A DNA stretch of 64,000 nucleotides from Tilletiaria anomala UBC 951 (lineage: Eukaryota; Basidiomycota; Exobasidiomycetes; Georgefischeriales; Tilletiariaceae): positions 124,001-188,000 of the forward strand of contig NW_013547004.1 of the NCBI RefSeq assembly GCF_000711695.1, read 5' to 3'. A program made the translations under genes and the position numbers. Each line of letters starts with the position of its first letter. Within the stretch, counting starts at the first letter, position 1. Below the pieces are notes generated by a model. The model worked only from the letters and a program-made list of their open reading frames with translations, was not told where the DNA came from and searched no databases. Of this stretch, positions 1 to 10,525 are shown one piece after another.

Positions 1-431
1 TTCGCGGCCTGGAGAGGTCCTCGATTTGACGAAAGCAAGGGTAGCTCACTGTGCATAGAGTCAGTCGCTTTGATTGGCAGAGGCCTCTCCTGATGGCCTG
101 CTCGCCTTGAGACTGGCGTGAAGGAGTCGGACGGAGCAGAAGAGGTGCGGCAGCCTGCATGTAAACTCCGCTCCACGGCTCCTACCGATTCATCGTTTCC
201 CGTAAATCCCGCCACTTCCGTCTCGGCCAAGGGGTCTGGTGGCTGGCTAATGACGTTCGCCGCTGCAAGTCGAGGTCGACACCTTCTTTTCCAGGCTGCA
301 ACACGTTGTTCACGCTCTCTCCAACCTGTTCTTTTGTTCGCCTAAATCCATCTGCAAAGTCCACCGCTGAACCTTTACGTACCACGCTTTGCGCTCTGCC
401 CACGCTCGACAATTCGGATAGAGTCTTCAAA
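1..431. other. Intergenic / upstream of MAPEG gene
   Basis: No gene is supported here. Short open frames exist on both strands but overlap each other, lack splice-site support and show no family resemblance. The stretch just before 432 is probably promoter and 5' leader of the MAPEG gene. Confidence 0.5.
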
Positions 432-1092
432 ATGCCTCTCTTTGTTCTTTCGCCGGCCTCGTTAGCCCATTCTGCCCTCTTCGCGGGCTACTACTCCTAC
501 CTCACGGCCAATGTCATGAGCGTGAGTCTTGTCAGAGGAAATAACACCCCCAACCCCTCACAGTACTGTCGTTGACATACCCGGTTCATCGATTACCTGG
601 GTTCATCAGCTCCGTGTTAAGACTGGCATCTTCCTTGGGCAGGGTGACGCTGACTCTATCCGCCAGAAGGGTCGCACCGATACACCGAGCCCGCGGGAGG
701 TGGAAAAGCTCAAGCGGGCCGTCCGTGCCCAAGGCAACTTCGCCGAGGGCACGCCCTTCGCTTTTTTCCTGCTCTTCCTTGCCGAGCTGAACGGTGCTCC
801 GACAAGTCTAGTTCACGGCGGCTACCTCACACTGTTCACTGCCCGCATTCTGCATGGATTCTTCGGCATTCAAGATGAGAGCACCGCAGCATTGGGAAGG
901 CCCATCGGCACGATCGTCACTCTTTTGGTCACATCTGGCGCTGGTCTTTACAATGTAAGTCGCTTAGACCCACGAACCCCTGTCTACCCCTTCTTATTAG
1001 ACGTGACCTGACAACCCTCCCACCATATCCTGCGTCCTCTCTAGCTGAACCTGGGATGGGAGCCTCTCAAGTCGTTTCTGGGCTTCAAGTGA
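432..1092 (+). CDS. MAPEG family membrane protein
   Basis: Exons 432-521, 610-954 and 1045-1092 give 160 residues, about the usual family length. MAPEG proteins (membrane-associated proteins in eicosanoid and glutathione metabolism) are four-helix integral membrane proteins; several use glutathione as a transferase or peroxidase. Seen: an N-terminal hydrophobic helix ending YYSYLTANVMS, then LRVKTGIFLGQGD, the family's conserved Arg/Asn/Glu-Pro stretch RAQGNFAEGTPF at the second helix, and two more hydrophobic segments (FFLLFLAEL, GTIVTLLVTSGAG). The ATG at 432 has a good context (tcaaaATGcc). Both introns have GT-AG ends (gtgagt..cag, gtaagt..tag) and keep phase 0. The gene stands alone, with about 870 nt of non-coding DNA behind it. 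Substrate unknown; it sits closer to the short microbial MAPEG type than to leukotriene or prostaglandin synthases, but this is by eye. Confidence 0.85.
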
Positions 1093-1965
1093 AGGTCAAG
1101 TTTAGTAGGATACGGATATATGTAGTTTGCCTGCACGCAACGTAGATGTTGTCAAATGCTTCGAATATGCACCCGTGACTTCTGGCGCCATGCCTCTTTT
1201 GCTGAAGATGACGTTTTGACTGAAAGCTAATCGGGGAAATACGCCTCATCCCACAGATCATACAACCTTTCGATTCAAGTTCAACGCGCTCATATTTTTG
1301 CGAGGCTGCTCTGCATGCATCACAAGACCACGAATTGGACGATTGGCGGTGTCCCTTGTGGCCTTCGAAATCGACCGCTCGAGACACTGCTACATTGTGT
1401 GCTGAGCGCTCAATTACGGCCCTGGATGTAAAGAGCCTTCTATTTTGAGACCCTTGGGCATGCGTCATGTGCGTCACGGTGGAGACCTGAAGTCGATCGA
1501 ATGAACGAAAACTTTCGTGTTTGCTGCCCTAGAGTGGCCCACGCCCCTGCAAAAGACACTGGTCCAGTGCTCGACAATGTCTCCCACATCCTCTCACAGC
1601 AAACGTCGCGACTCACGCCTCACACCTGTCATGCGAGGCTTGTGGCAACCACTCATCACTGGGAAACATACGAGGCTGCCTAGTTCAACCGCCATCCTGA
1701 CCAACTATTTTCATACTCTCTACCACCACCACGTCTGTTCTAGCTCTTCAGCTTATCGACTAGTGGCCCTGTCTTGTTCTGCTGGAGAGCAAGGCAGTAA
1801 CCTCATAGACAACTGCAGCAGACTGTGGCGCTGTAACAAGGCATCGTGGCGAGCCAGCCATTGGAATCGATCGATTTTGACGCTTTCTATATTGTAGTCG
1901 ACGTCTGCGCAGCATCACCTTCAGCAGCAGCTAGACCATCCTCGAACGGACCTCATCTGCGCAAG
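1093..1965. other. Intergenic, promoter side of TFIIB gene
   Basis: No supported gene. Open frames at 1085-1477 (-) and 1517-1897 (+) have irregular composition and no recognisable domain. Confidence 0.5.
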
Positions 1966-3288
1966 ATGACATCTACGAACGGAGCAGCTGCTGTTCAGGT
2001 GGGTGTCGCTGCTTGCCATCTTGCTGTCATTCTGAGTTCTAGGGGTTGCAGCTGCTTCAGCTGGGTGGCACTGACCGTGCACGTCTTGCCTCGTGCCCCT
2101 GCATCAGGCGCCCAGGTCAAGCAAGCCCATGCAGTACGAACGTCCAGCCGGCTCATCCTTCCAGAAGCCGTTTGCACTCACGGCGCAGTATGCTCGGGAT
2201 CGCGGCGATGAAATCAAAGAGCAGAGCTTCGCTCCGAACCTCAATGTCAGGCTCATATGTCCGGATTGCCAAGTCGATCCACCCAATTTGTCAGAGGAGT
2301 TCTCAAGTGGCGACCTCGTCTGCGCCACTTGTGGTCTAGTCGTGGGCGATCGCATCGTCGATACTCGATCGGAATGTAAGTGGCCTGCTGTTTGCAGCCA
2401 AGGTGTGTTGCAAAGAGGCTGATGAGGATGGTTACGACACCAGGGCGGACGTTCGCCAATGAGGATGGCGACGATCCATCTCGTGTCGGGGAATCCAGTA
2501 ACCCAATTCTCGATGGTCTGGTTGAGTCCCTCGATACTCGAATTGGTGCTCGCGATGGTGGTTCTGGGATCTCTCGTCAACTGCAGAAGACCGCGCAGCT
2601 TGGGCATGGCACGCAGAACAGGAACATCCTAGAAGCGTTCGATGACATCCAGAGAAAGTGTGACAGCATCCACTTGCCTAAGATGGTTAGCGACACTGCC
2701 AAACAGCTATTCCGTCGCGCTGAAGAGTCCAAAGTCGCTAAGGGAAAGAAGACAGAGGCGATCGTGGCGAGTGCTATCTATGTCGCTTGCAAGATCAACA
2801 AAGTCCCGCGTACCTTTCCCGAGATCTGCAACCTGACAAAAGTCAAAAAGAAGCTTATTGGCCAGGTCTTTCGGGAAATGCAAGCCGCATTTGGGCTCAA
2901 CGCCCCCGGTACCGCCGATGGCAGTGTCGATGCTGTTGGACCTACAAAAGCTCTGGAGCTCGTCGGCCGCTTCTGCTCTCGTCTGGGATTGGAAAACAGT
3001 ATCATTCGTCTCACAGAGGACATTGTCACGCGCGTCCGTGAGGCGGGCATTCTGGCCGGCAAGTCGCCCATCACTATCAGCGCAGCATGCATCCTATTCT
3101 CGGTCACACTTGCGATGAGCAATCCGCCGACAGCGAAGCAGATTGCAGAGTCTGCCCAAGTTAGTGATTCGACCATCAAGGGCAGCTATCGTGAGATGCT
3201 GAAGTCGAAGAGTGCTGTCCTCAGCAAGGACTTCCTAGACAAACACAAAAAGATTGTCGACGTCAATCGACTCTCTAATAATCACTAA
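1966..3288 (+). CDS. Transcription initiation factor IIB (TFIIB)
   Basis: Exons 1966-1998, 2108-2375 and 2444-3288 give 381 residues. TFIIB bridges TBP on the promoter and RNA polymerase II and sets the start site. Seen: an N-terminal zinc ribbon with CPDC (about residue 48) and CATC ligand pairs, followed by the B-reader/linker region where the join across intron 2 restores SEWRTFANED, a hallmark of the family. Two cyclin-like repeats follow (from DDIQRKCDSIHLPKM, and from ALELVGRFCSRLGLE), the second ending near STIKGSYREMLKS. The first intron follows codon 11 (GTT CAG|gtgggt). The start is chosen because MTSTNGAAAVQ joins in phase to APRSSKPMQY. An insertion between the cyclin repeats (about 12 residues rich in Gly, Asp and Ala) is longer than in yeast Sua7. 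The gene converges on the TFIIIC subunit, with 128 nt between stops. Confidence 0.95.
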
Positions 3289-3416
3289 TCACTGTTTATC
3301 GCGAGCGCTTATGCTACATTTGTACTATACACGTTTACACGCATATCATCCAGGCACACCATGTCCTCCTGTATCTTCGTCCGAGTCACCCGTCGTGCTG
3401 GTTGTGCTCAGCCTTC

Positions 3417-4505
3417 TTATGCTGCACTATCCGTCTTATGGTCGATCTCGGACCAACCAAGACCAGCGCCGTTGTTCGACTGACCAGACTCATTATCATC
3501 ATCGGCGACCTCTGGCATTTTTCTCGAGTAGGGACCAATGCCTCTTGTCGATCTGACGGGATCTAATCGGCCTTTGGCAGCTGCCTTTTCCCTACGCGCA
3601 AGAGCCTTGTCGAGCACATCCTGCCATTTCTCTGCATATGTCATTTCCGACATCGGCTTCTTCGGCTGCTTTGTCGACGCATCATGGACCGCTAGCCCGG
3701 GGAAATGCTTGAACTCTGCCAGATGATTCGCAGCTGCCCGTGTCGTCTCTTGCACTGACTTGCTCTCTGCACGGCGTACTGGTGTGAAAAGTATGCGATG
3801 CGAGGTAATGGACGGCCCTTGGGTTTGCTTGGTGACGGTTGTTGCGCTCGCCAAGGGCCTAAGCTCACGCTGCCCGTAACTGTCTACGTTTCCGTGGATC
3901 CTGATATTAGATTCTGGCGTTGAGCGCTGTTTCATTGCTGCACTCACTCTTTGCGTCGTGTAAGAGAATCTCCGACCCGTATAGCTCGTGCCACTCTCCT
4001 TTATACAGGGTACGGCCAAGTTTTAACCAAGGTGTGTCGGTATCCAGGCCCTGAAATACAAGTCTCTGAGCCATAGGAGCGATTGAATTTGGCCAAGAAG
4101 CCAACCCACTGTGATAGCGCAGTCGACCGACGCGATTTGCTGCAGGCCAGGCTTGCCGAGGTCCAAAGTCACATATATCTCATCCTCTTCGTATTCCCAC
4201 GCTTCATTTTCTTCTGCTTCAGGATCTTGTGAATGCGAAGCCCGCGATTCTGGACCTTTAGCATCCATACGGCGACCTTCATTTTGCAGATCGCTGTCCG
4301 CATCCGTTTCGTCTACCTCATCAGCAGCTCGAACGACTCCCTCGTCCTCCCTTGAATCGATCACAGCATTTGGGCTCCCTTTCAGTCGCTCAGGGCTGCG
4401 TTGAGGTCCTTCTTCGCGAAAGGTGTCCACGCGCTTCCACGAAGCGTCCAGGAGCGGATTTGTATGGCGGTCGCTATCGGCGAACGTTCTGACGCGCCGA
4501 CTCAT
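3417..4505 (-). CDS. TFIIIC subunit, tau55/GTF3C6-type
   Basis: Exons (minus) 4505-4110, 4065-3948 and 3913-3417 give 336 residues. TFIIIC binds internal promoters of tRNA genes and recruits TFIIIB for RNA polymerase III; the small tau55/GTF3C6 subunit pairs with tau95. Seen: an acidic N-terminal third, then the start of the beta-barrel domain (EDEIYVTLDLG, residues about 111-121) and, across the first intron, the most conserved stretch GLDTDTPWLKLGRTLYKGEW followed by YGSEILL. The remaining ~190 residues are polar and low-complexity, ending in a basic/acidic tail. There is no phosphoglycerate-mutase-like domain such as yeast Tfc7 carries. Introns are very short: 44 nt (4066-4109) and only 34 nt (3914-3947). 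If the second is not spliced the protein would stop at 3907 soon after the core domain. Family call fairly sure; C-terminal exon less so. Confidence 0.75.
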
Positions 4506-5893
4506 ACTGTGCGTAGCGGGTGGTAGGGAATTTGTTAGTAGCAATTGGAACGGTAGAACAGCTCTTAAAACGACAACGTTGTTGAGACGGTCGTGCTAGA
4601 ACGCTCATGCTTCCTTCCTCCGCGGTGCTATGGCTAACTACTCAGCTCGCAGGTATGTTCCACATCAGTTGCACCCGTGTGAATGTGGTGTCGGCGCGGC
4701 TGGGAGATCTCACAGGCGAAACTACACGAAAAGGCATCCACTGCGCGTAAAGCAGTCTGTCGCGCGGAATCGCGTGCGCGTTTTGACGGGTTTCTTCGGT
4801 GCAACACCAGATACCTCCCGTGTCCCAGTGTCCACGTTGCGTGTTCCAGGCGACTGTCCGTTAGGTCCTTCGAGAATTGTGAGCCGCAAAGCATTGACGT
4901 ATCAACCCGCATCCATCATTGGATCATTCACATGCACCGCTCATGCTTATTGCCTCATGGCGCATGCTTCAAGTCGACTATCCACGGTCCAGCTTTCCGA
5001 TTGTAGATGCAGCGTTCAGCGATAATGAATCATGCATCGTGCGTCTAGCTACGTGCAAGAGGTCGTTTACACCTATTCCTGACACCATGCGAGCAACCGA
5101 GCAAATGATCCTTGCAAGCAGAAGGAGCGCGCCCGAGGAAACCTAACAACATCCAACAAGCTCCATACAATCCATTTGAAGTCCTGGCCAGCAGGATGCG
5201 CGACTCATTTGCCTGAATCATGCAAGCACACTGATGCACATTCGACGAAGGACTCCTAAGCGTAGTTGACTCACATGCTTGCACGTTCGACACGCTCTCA
5301 AACCTTCTTGTTCTAGCTTTATGATTTCCGCAGCAAGGAAACTAGAAGTCCGTCTAGGCTCTGTGACGCCAGCAGTCTGCCCCTCTTCCGACTGCAGACG
5401 TTAGAGAACAAAAAATCCTCACGAATGAGACGCGCATCCTCAAAGGCACTCCGAAAGCTGCATTCTGCTGACGAAATATAGTCGGTTGTAACATCGCTTC
5501 TCACTAGCTCACTGATGCTGATCTCACGCAAGGACGCTCTTACATGTCGATGTGGAGTACAGATTCCATATGTGGCCTGCAGTGATCGCGACGCGACTCG
5601 TGCGGAGAAAGAACAACACTTGCTGATGGTTCTGAGCTCAATAACCCGTTCCGCCTCCTCCATATATCAGTGCTGACTGTTGATTTCTCCCAGCTCACTT
5701 CACGATGATGCTCATTTGATGTACAGAGAGAGAGAGAGAGAGAGAAAGCTGGGTCGAGTTATCCTAAAGCACCCTTGCTCTGCCGTGCAAACAAGGGTAG
5801 TGGTATCCTTCGTCAGGAGTGGCACTCCCGAGAGCCCTTTAATGCAGTTTACATCAAGGGCTGCTCATATTCCAAACGGGCGACGCAATCAAG
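4506..5893. other. Intergenic, 1.4 kb
   Basis: Shared upstream region of the TFIIIC subunit (-) and the Hop1-like gene (+). It holds an AG microsatellite near 5724-5746. A short candidate exon starting ATG at 4630, followed by gtatgt, was considered but its continuation could not be settled. Confidence 0.5.
5724..5746. repeat. AG dinucleotide microsatellite
   Basis: About ten AG repeats in a row, read directly. It lies about 150 nt upstream of the Hop1-like start codon, on the purine-rich strand. Such tracts vary in length by replication slippage. Confidence 0.9.
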
Positions 5894-8800
5894 ATGGCAC
5901 AACAGCAGGTACGGCAGCCAATAGTGGCGTGAAGACATCGTGCACTGAATGTATCTCCTTTCGCAGCGTGTGAGACCGCAGGTGGCGACAGCCAATTTGA
6001 TCACCAGCACTCCAAAACAGGATCTGGTGAGGTGGACTCGCTGCGCCAAATTCAAGTCAATAATCACGCTGATGCGACTTGTGACATGTTGCACAGGCTG
6101 CTTTGACGCTCCAGCAAAGCGCTGCTGCGGTCAAGACACTCGTTGACACCAGCCTAGGCTGCATCATGTATCTTCGGTAAGGAGGATGCTGGCTATATGC
6201 GCATGGTACAGGCAATTGAGCAGACCACTGCGCACTCTTTCAGTGGAATATTTCCTGAAGATCACTTCGAAGAGGTGGTTCTCCCGTCCGGGCGCCCAAT
6301 GACGACAGACGAGAGTGGAAAAGCTGTCAAAATGAAGGGAGATGGTTCAATCAAAGTCAAGAAGCTTAAGCGTGGCTGTTCGAGTGAAGGCGACCGTCTG
6401 CTGGACTACTGGGTGAGCGCATTCAGGCGCATACAGTCTGAGCACGACCAGGCATACAGGTGGAGAGTTGACGCAATGCATCCGCCTTTGAGCACTCGCA
6501 GGAGAAAGGGGTCCAGGACGTGCTGGACAAAGAGTACCTCAAGAGTTTGATTCTCGCAGTCTCCCTGGATCCGGATGACCCCCAGAATATCGTGGAGGCC
6601 TACACATTCAAGTCAGTATTTTGACGCGCTCGATGAAGAGCATGAAACTGATGCTATGGCTTCTCTTCCCAGCTTCAAGTACGAAAGCATACAAGGGACG
6701 AAGAGGAGAGCACCTATTATGGAGCTGTCCGCGCGCCTCAGAGGGATTGACATGAGCGGCGGCGGCTGCTTCAGCCTGAATGCGGATACTGAGAAGAACC
6801 TTCCGACGGCAAGGGAAGTGCGAGCAAGTGCACAGTCCATAATTCGCAATCTTATCACCATGACGCAGACCCTGCAAGAGCTTCCTAGGCGTCGCTTCAT
6901 CACCTTCAAACTAATCTACAATGACACCGCTCCCGCTGATTACCAGCCACCGTTCTTTGACGCAGCTGACGCAGCGAACCATCGATTCATGTTTGGCACC
7001 AAGACGCTGCAGCAAGCCCCAGAAGAGAGCTCGTTCGGAACGCTAGAGACTGGACATCAGAGTGTCTCAGTGCATGTTGCTTCTCTCGCAGATGCTCTTC
7101 CATTACCCGTCGTCATTGACCCCGATGCAGGGCGCAATATGATCAGCGCAAGGACAGAGGTTCTGCAACAGGAGGCGATCTTGCAGAAGCAAGATTCCGA
7201 TGAACGCTGCGTGGTCTGGGATGCCGAGGAAAATGCGCATGGAGGGCTTTCGGACATCGAAGAAGTGGACGAAGAACCTGATACAGATGCAGATGGCGAG
7301 CCAGGCCCTGATAACCACAACTCATGGTTGAAACAGCACCAAGCCCGCCTCGATCGCAAGAAACGTGTCGGTTTCAAGCGTGGCTTCCAGCCCGGCGTGC
7401 CTGTTGGCGTCAGGCTTCCCAACGGAAAGATCACTCCCATGCCACTCGCTGCGGTCGAAGAAGCAGCCAAACGCGAGGCAGCTAGGCGTGAAGGTCACAC
7501 AGTCGCTGAAGATGACCTCACCGACGTGGAAATGTTCGTCTCCAAAGTCATTCGCAAGGAGTGGGATATCGAAACAAACACCGACTTGCTGCATAATGTC
7601 TTTTCTCCCAGACGCTATGGATCCCTTCAAAGCACTCTGCAGCCTCACTCATCGAGCCCGATTTTGAGAAAAGCAAACCCGACCATTCAGTCTCAAGAGT
7701 CCAAGCAATTGGCTCCCACGAACGGTCAAAATGTATATCAGGAGACCGTGCAGGCTACATCACAGCGGGAGAATCATCTTCAGCAAGTCCCCACACGACA
7801 GGCTCATTCTGGGCAGAGTCGTGCTCCGGCTTCTTCTCGAGGTTACCTGCATGGGGACGTCGAAATGCAGAACGCTTCTCCGGCTTTGCCCTCTGACTCT
7901 CAAACCGATGCTGTGGGCATTTCCAGCCAATCGGTGACCCAAACTGGGGATCAATCTCACACTCACTCACAATCTCAGAGGACTCTTCGTCCTCGTGCTG
8001 GTCGCGCGGAAAAAGAGTCGTTGCTGAATGCCTCGTTACCCAAACCGAACCAATCAGCAGTGGTGTCCGAAGACATCACGCGATGTGCTTGTGAAGATGA
8101 TGACGATGATGGCCTTATGATACAATGTTCGTCATGCTCGGTTTGGGTCCACGCGACGTGCTATGGCTTCAGAGACACCGCAAATGTCCCGGATGATTTC
8201 CTCTGCTATGCTGACCGCATCAAAGCTCTGCCGCCGGTGGCCTCGCCTGCGCATATCGAGGGAAATGATCTGATCGAGGATTTGCAATGGCTTGCTCTGA
8301 AACGCCGCGCTCTGCACTTGATGTACATCACCGACAGAGCTTGGCCCGACTCGGTCCAGAAATTGGCTCAAAAAATTGGGGCAAACATTCGCATGGCGAC
8401 CAAGATCCGCAACGAGTTGGAACAAGAAGGCTTCCTGCGCAAGGCCTCTCCTGAACTCGATCCGCATCTGTTCCAGCGTCAAAGGTCGGTCTCGCACTCG
8501 CAGAGGAAAGGTCGAGCTCGACCTCGCAAGGCGACTACGTCCCAACTGGTGATGGTTGACACGCTTCCAGTCAAGACGAGCGCCAATGCATTGTACTTCA
8601 CCCCCGGACTCGGCAAAGAGCGCGAGATTCTAGAGGCACCTGCTAAGCAACGGCACAATACCGGAGGAGCAGACCTTTCCGGCGAAGGCTCAATGAGCAG
8701 GAGATCTGATCGTAAGCATGTTCCTGCGTATGTTAAGCCGGTTTCCTTGCTGACGTTGTACACCTATGCAGCACACGCTGCCACGGCTGAGGCGAATAGT

Positions 8801-9734
8801 CAGGAGGACCTCAAGTGCAACCACACGCTCGTGCTGGACAGCTGCGACCCTGCAAGTGCCGAAGGGATGCCTGAAATTCAGGGCATAGCGCGTTTGGCAG
8901 CCGGAGTTGTCAATGCCGGCTCCGGCGCAGCTCGAGTAACTATGATTCTTGACAAGACGGCAGCCCGCAACGCCACGCCTGTGCTTGTGGGACAAAGTCA
9001 TGAAAGTGTTGCTGGTCAACAAGTCGTAGGTGCAGCAGCAGATTCCACACCCACACTGGGGGCCCTGATTCTGATATCTTTCTTGTTCCACACGCCGAAA
9101 AGGCTGCAACGCTGCCGCAGCATTTACCAATGATGGCAGAGCCCTCCAATTCCGATGCGAATGCCCAATCAGCAGGCGCTTGCCAACTAATGGCTGGCAT
9201 CCAAGATTTTATCTACAAATCTCCTGAGATCCTGCCAACGAATATTGCTACCACGTCCCAACCCAGTCACACTGTCTCCGTTCCTTTCAAGCCCATCATT
9301 CCCGCTCGCAAGAAAGGCATTCCTGCCAAGGCCCAATCTGGAGACGGAAGCGCCGTTACTCCTATTTCGTCTGCTAGACCTGTGAGTTGAGGTTAAGAGC
9401 TCGCGTCTACGCTGCATTCGCTGACTGAGATTGCGTTGATTCCGAATGTGACCAGGCGGATGATTCCATTGTTTGTCCTGAAGCTACAGAGCATGGCATC
9501 TGGTCCATGAAGCAGATCAGCGATGAGGGTGTAGCCCTTGAGAATGGGAGTGAAGGCTGTCGCGAGACGATCGAGAAGTTCATTCCGCCACAAAACGCCA
9601 GACATGGTGACCACTTAGCCGCCAACAAACGCTTTGCTCCCACCGACTTTCATTGGCCAGGCGCGATCAAGAAGATATCGATCGCAAGCGCCATTGAAAT
9701 CCAGGACGAAAGTGACTTCATAGACTCCTTGTGA
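5894..9734 (+). CDS. Hop1-like meiotic HORMA protein with PHD finger and winged helix
   Basis: Proposed exons 5894-5908, 5967-6026, 6097-6176, 6244-6412, 6502-6611, 6673-8711, 8772-9025, 9121-9381 and 9456-9734 sum to 1088 residues. Hop1/HORMAD proteins coat meiotic chromosome axes, promote double-strand breaks and steer repair to the homologue. Seen: a HORMA domain (about residues 27-260) starting LQQSAAAVKTLVDTSLGCIM and GIFPEDHFEE, with YLKSLILAVS, AYTFNFKYES and RRRFITFKLIYNDTAP; a PHD-type finger (about 615-658: CAC, CSSC, HATC, FLCYAD); then a winged-helix-like stretch (about 680-736, from DLQWLALKRRAL). This matches the chromatin-binding region known in fungal Hop1. The last PHD ligand is Asp rather than Cys. 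Family certain; the three 3' introns are less sure. Intron 8712-8771 is a multiple of three and may be retained; without intron 9026-9120 the frame would end at 9133. Confidence 0.85.
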
Positions 9735-10525
9735 TCAAGGAGGCCTTCTGCAGCTTTTTCACCGGACACTGCCACATGTTCTCTGTATGTCTAATGACGA
9801 GCGGCTCTGCTCATACAGCCCATGCATCAGACGAATGATGCTCTGCTGCTGCAAGTTGTTAGCAACATGTATGAAGACTGCTTCCAAGTGAGGATTAGGT
9901 TGCGGCGTGCGCATATGATTTGGTCGCACAATGCTTGGATTAAAGCTGCCGCTCTGGTCGCGTGACCGGAGAGGACCGAGGGAGCGAGCCCACCACAACA
10001 CCAATGCCCACATCAGAACGGAACCAGGCGGAGTATACTGACAGGGACTTGCCCCCGCAAGGACCTACCTAGACTCGAGATTAGCACAAACTGAAATGAA
10101 TACTGACTGATGATCGATGTGAGACCACGCCAACTGCAGCGCTTTCTGAAGTCTGGCCGCCTTAACACTACAAAGACATAGGGGAGCGACTCGCAGAGAA
10201 GTCGTGCGAGAGAGAAGAGTTGAGTTCTCTTAAGCGGAACGCGCCGACATCAAAACCTCATGCGTTTATATCGATGACAAGTCTTGAGATATATACGTCT
10301 ACAATCCTAGAAGGCAAACACAGCGTACGCCTGATTTTCATGCAACGGCTGGCCCATTGATACTGTTCTGATAAATATCGGGCAGTGGCAGCAAATGAGA
10401 CGAACCGAATCGACTGGCAATACTCAAGCTTCAAGAATGGGCCGCTAGGTCGACCAGCAAATCGCAGGAGGTGCTACGTGAAGACCCTGTGTGCCAGCTT
10501 CCTGGGCTGGACAATCGGCGGCACG
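9735..10525. other. Intergenic, promoter side of SAPS gene
   Basis: No gene seen. Short minus-strand frames are unsupported. It likely holds the 3' end of the Hop1-like transcript and the promoter of the SAPS gene. Confidence 0.5.

Noticed and set aside
4630-5025. Short spliced plus-strand gene starting MANYSAR
   Set aside because: The ATG and gtatgt donor look good, but two acceptor/frame choices give unrelated, unrecognised products and no clear end.
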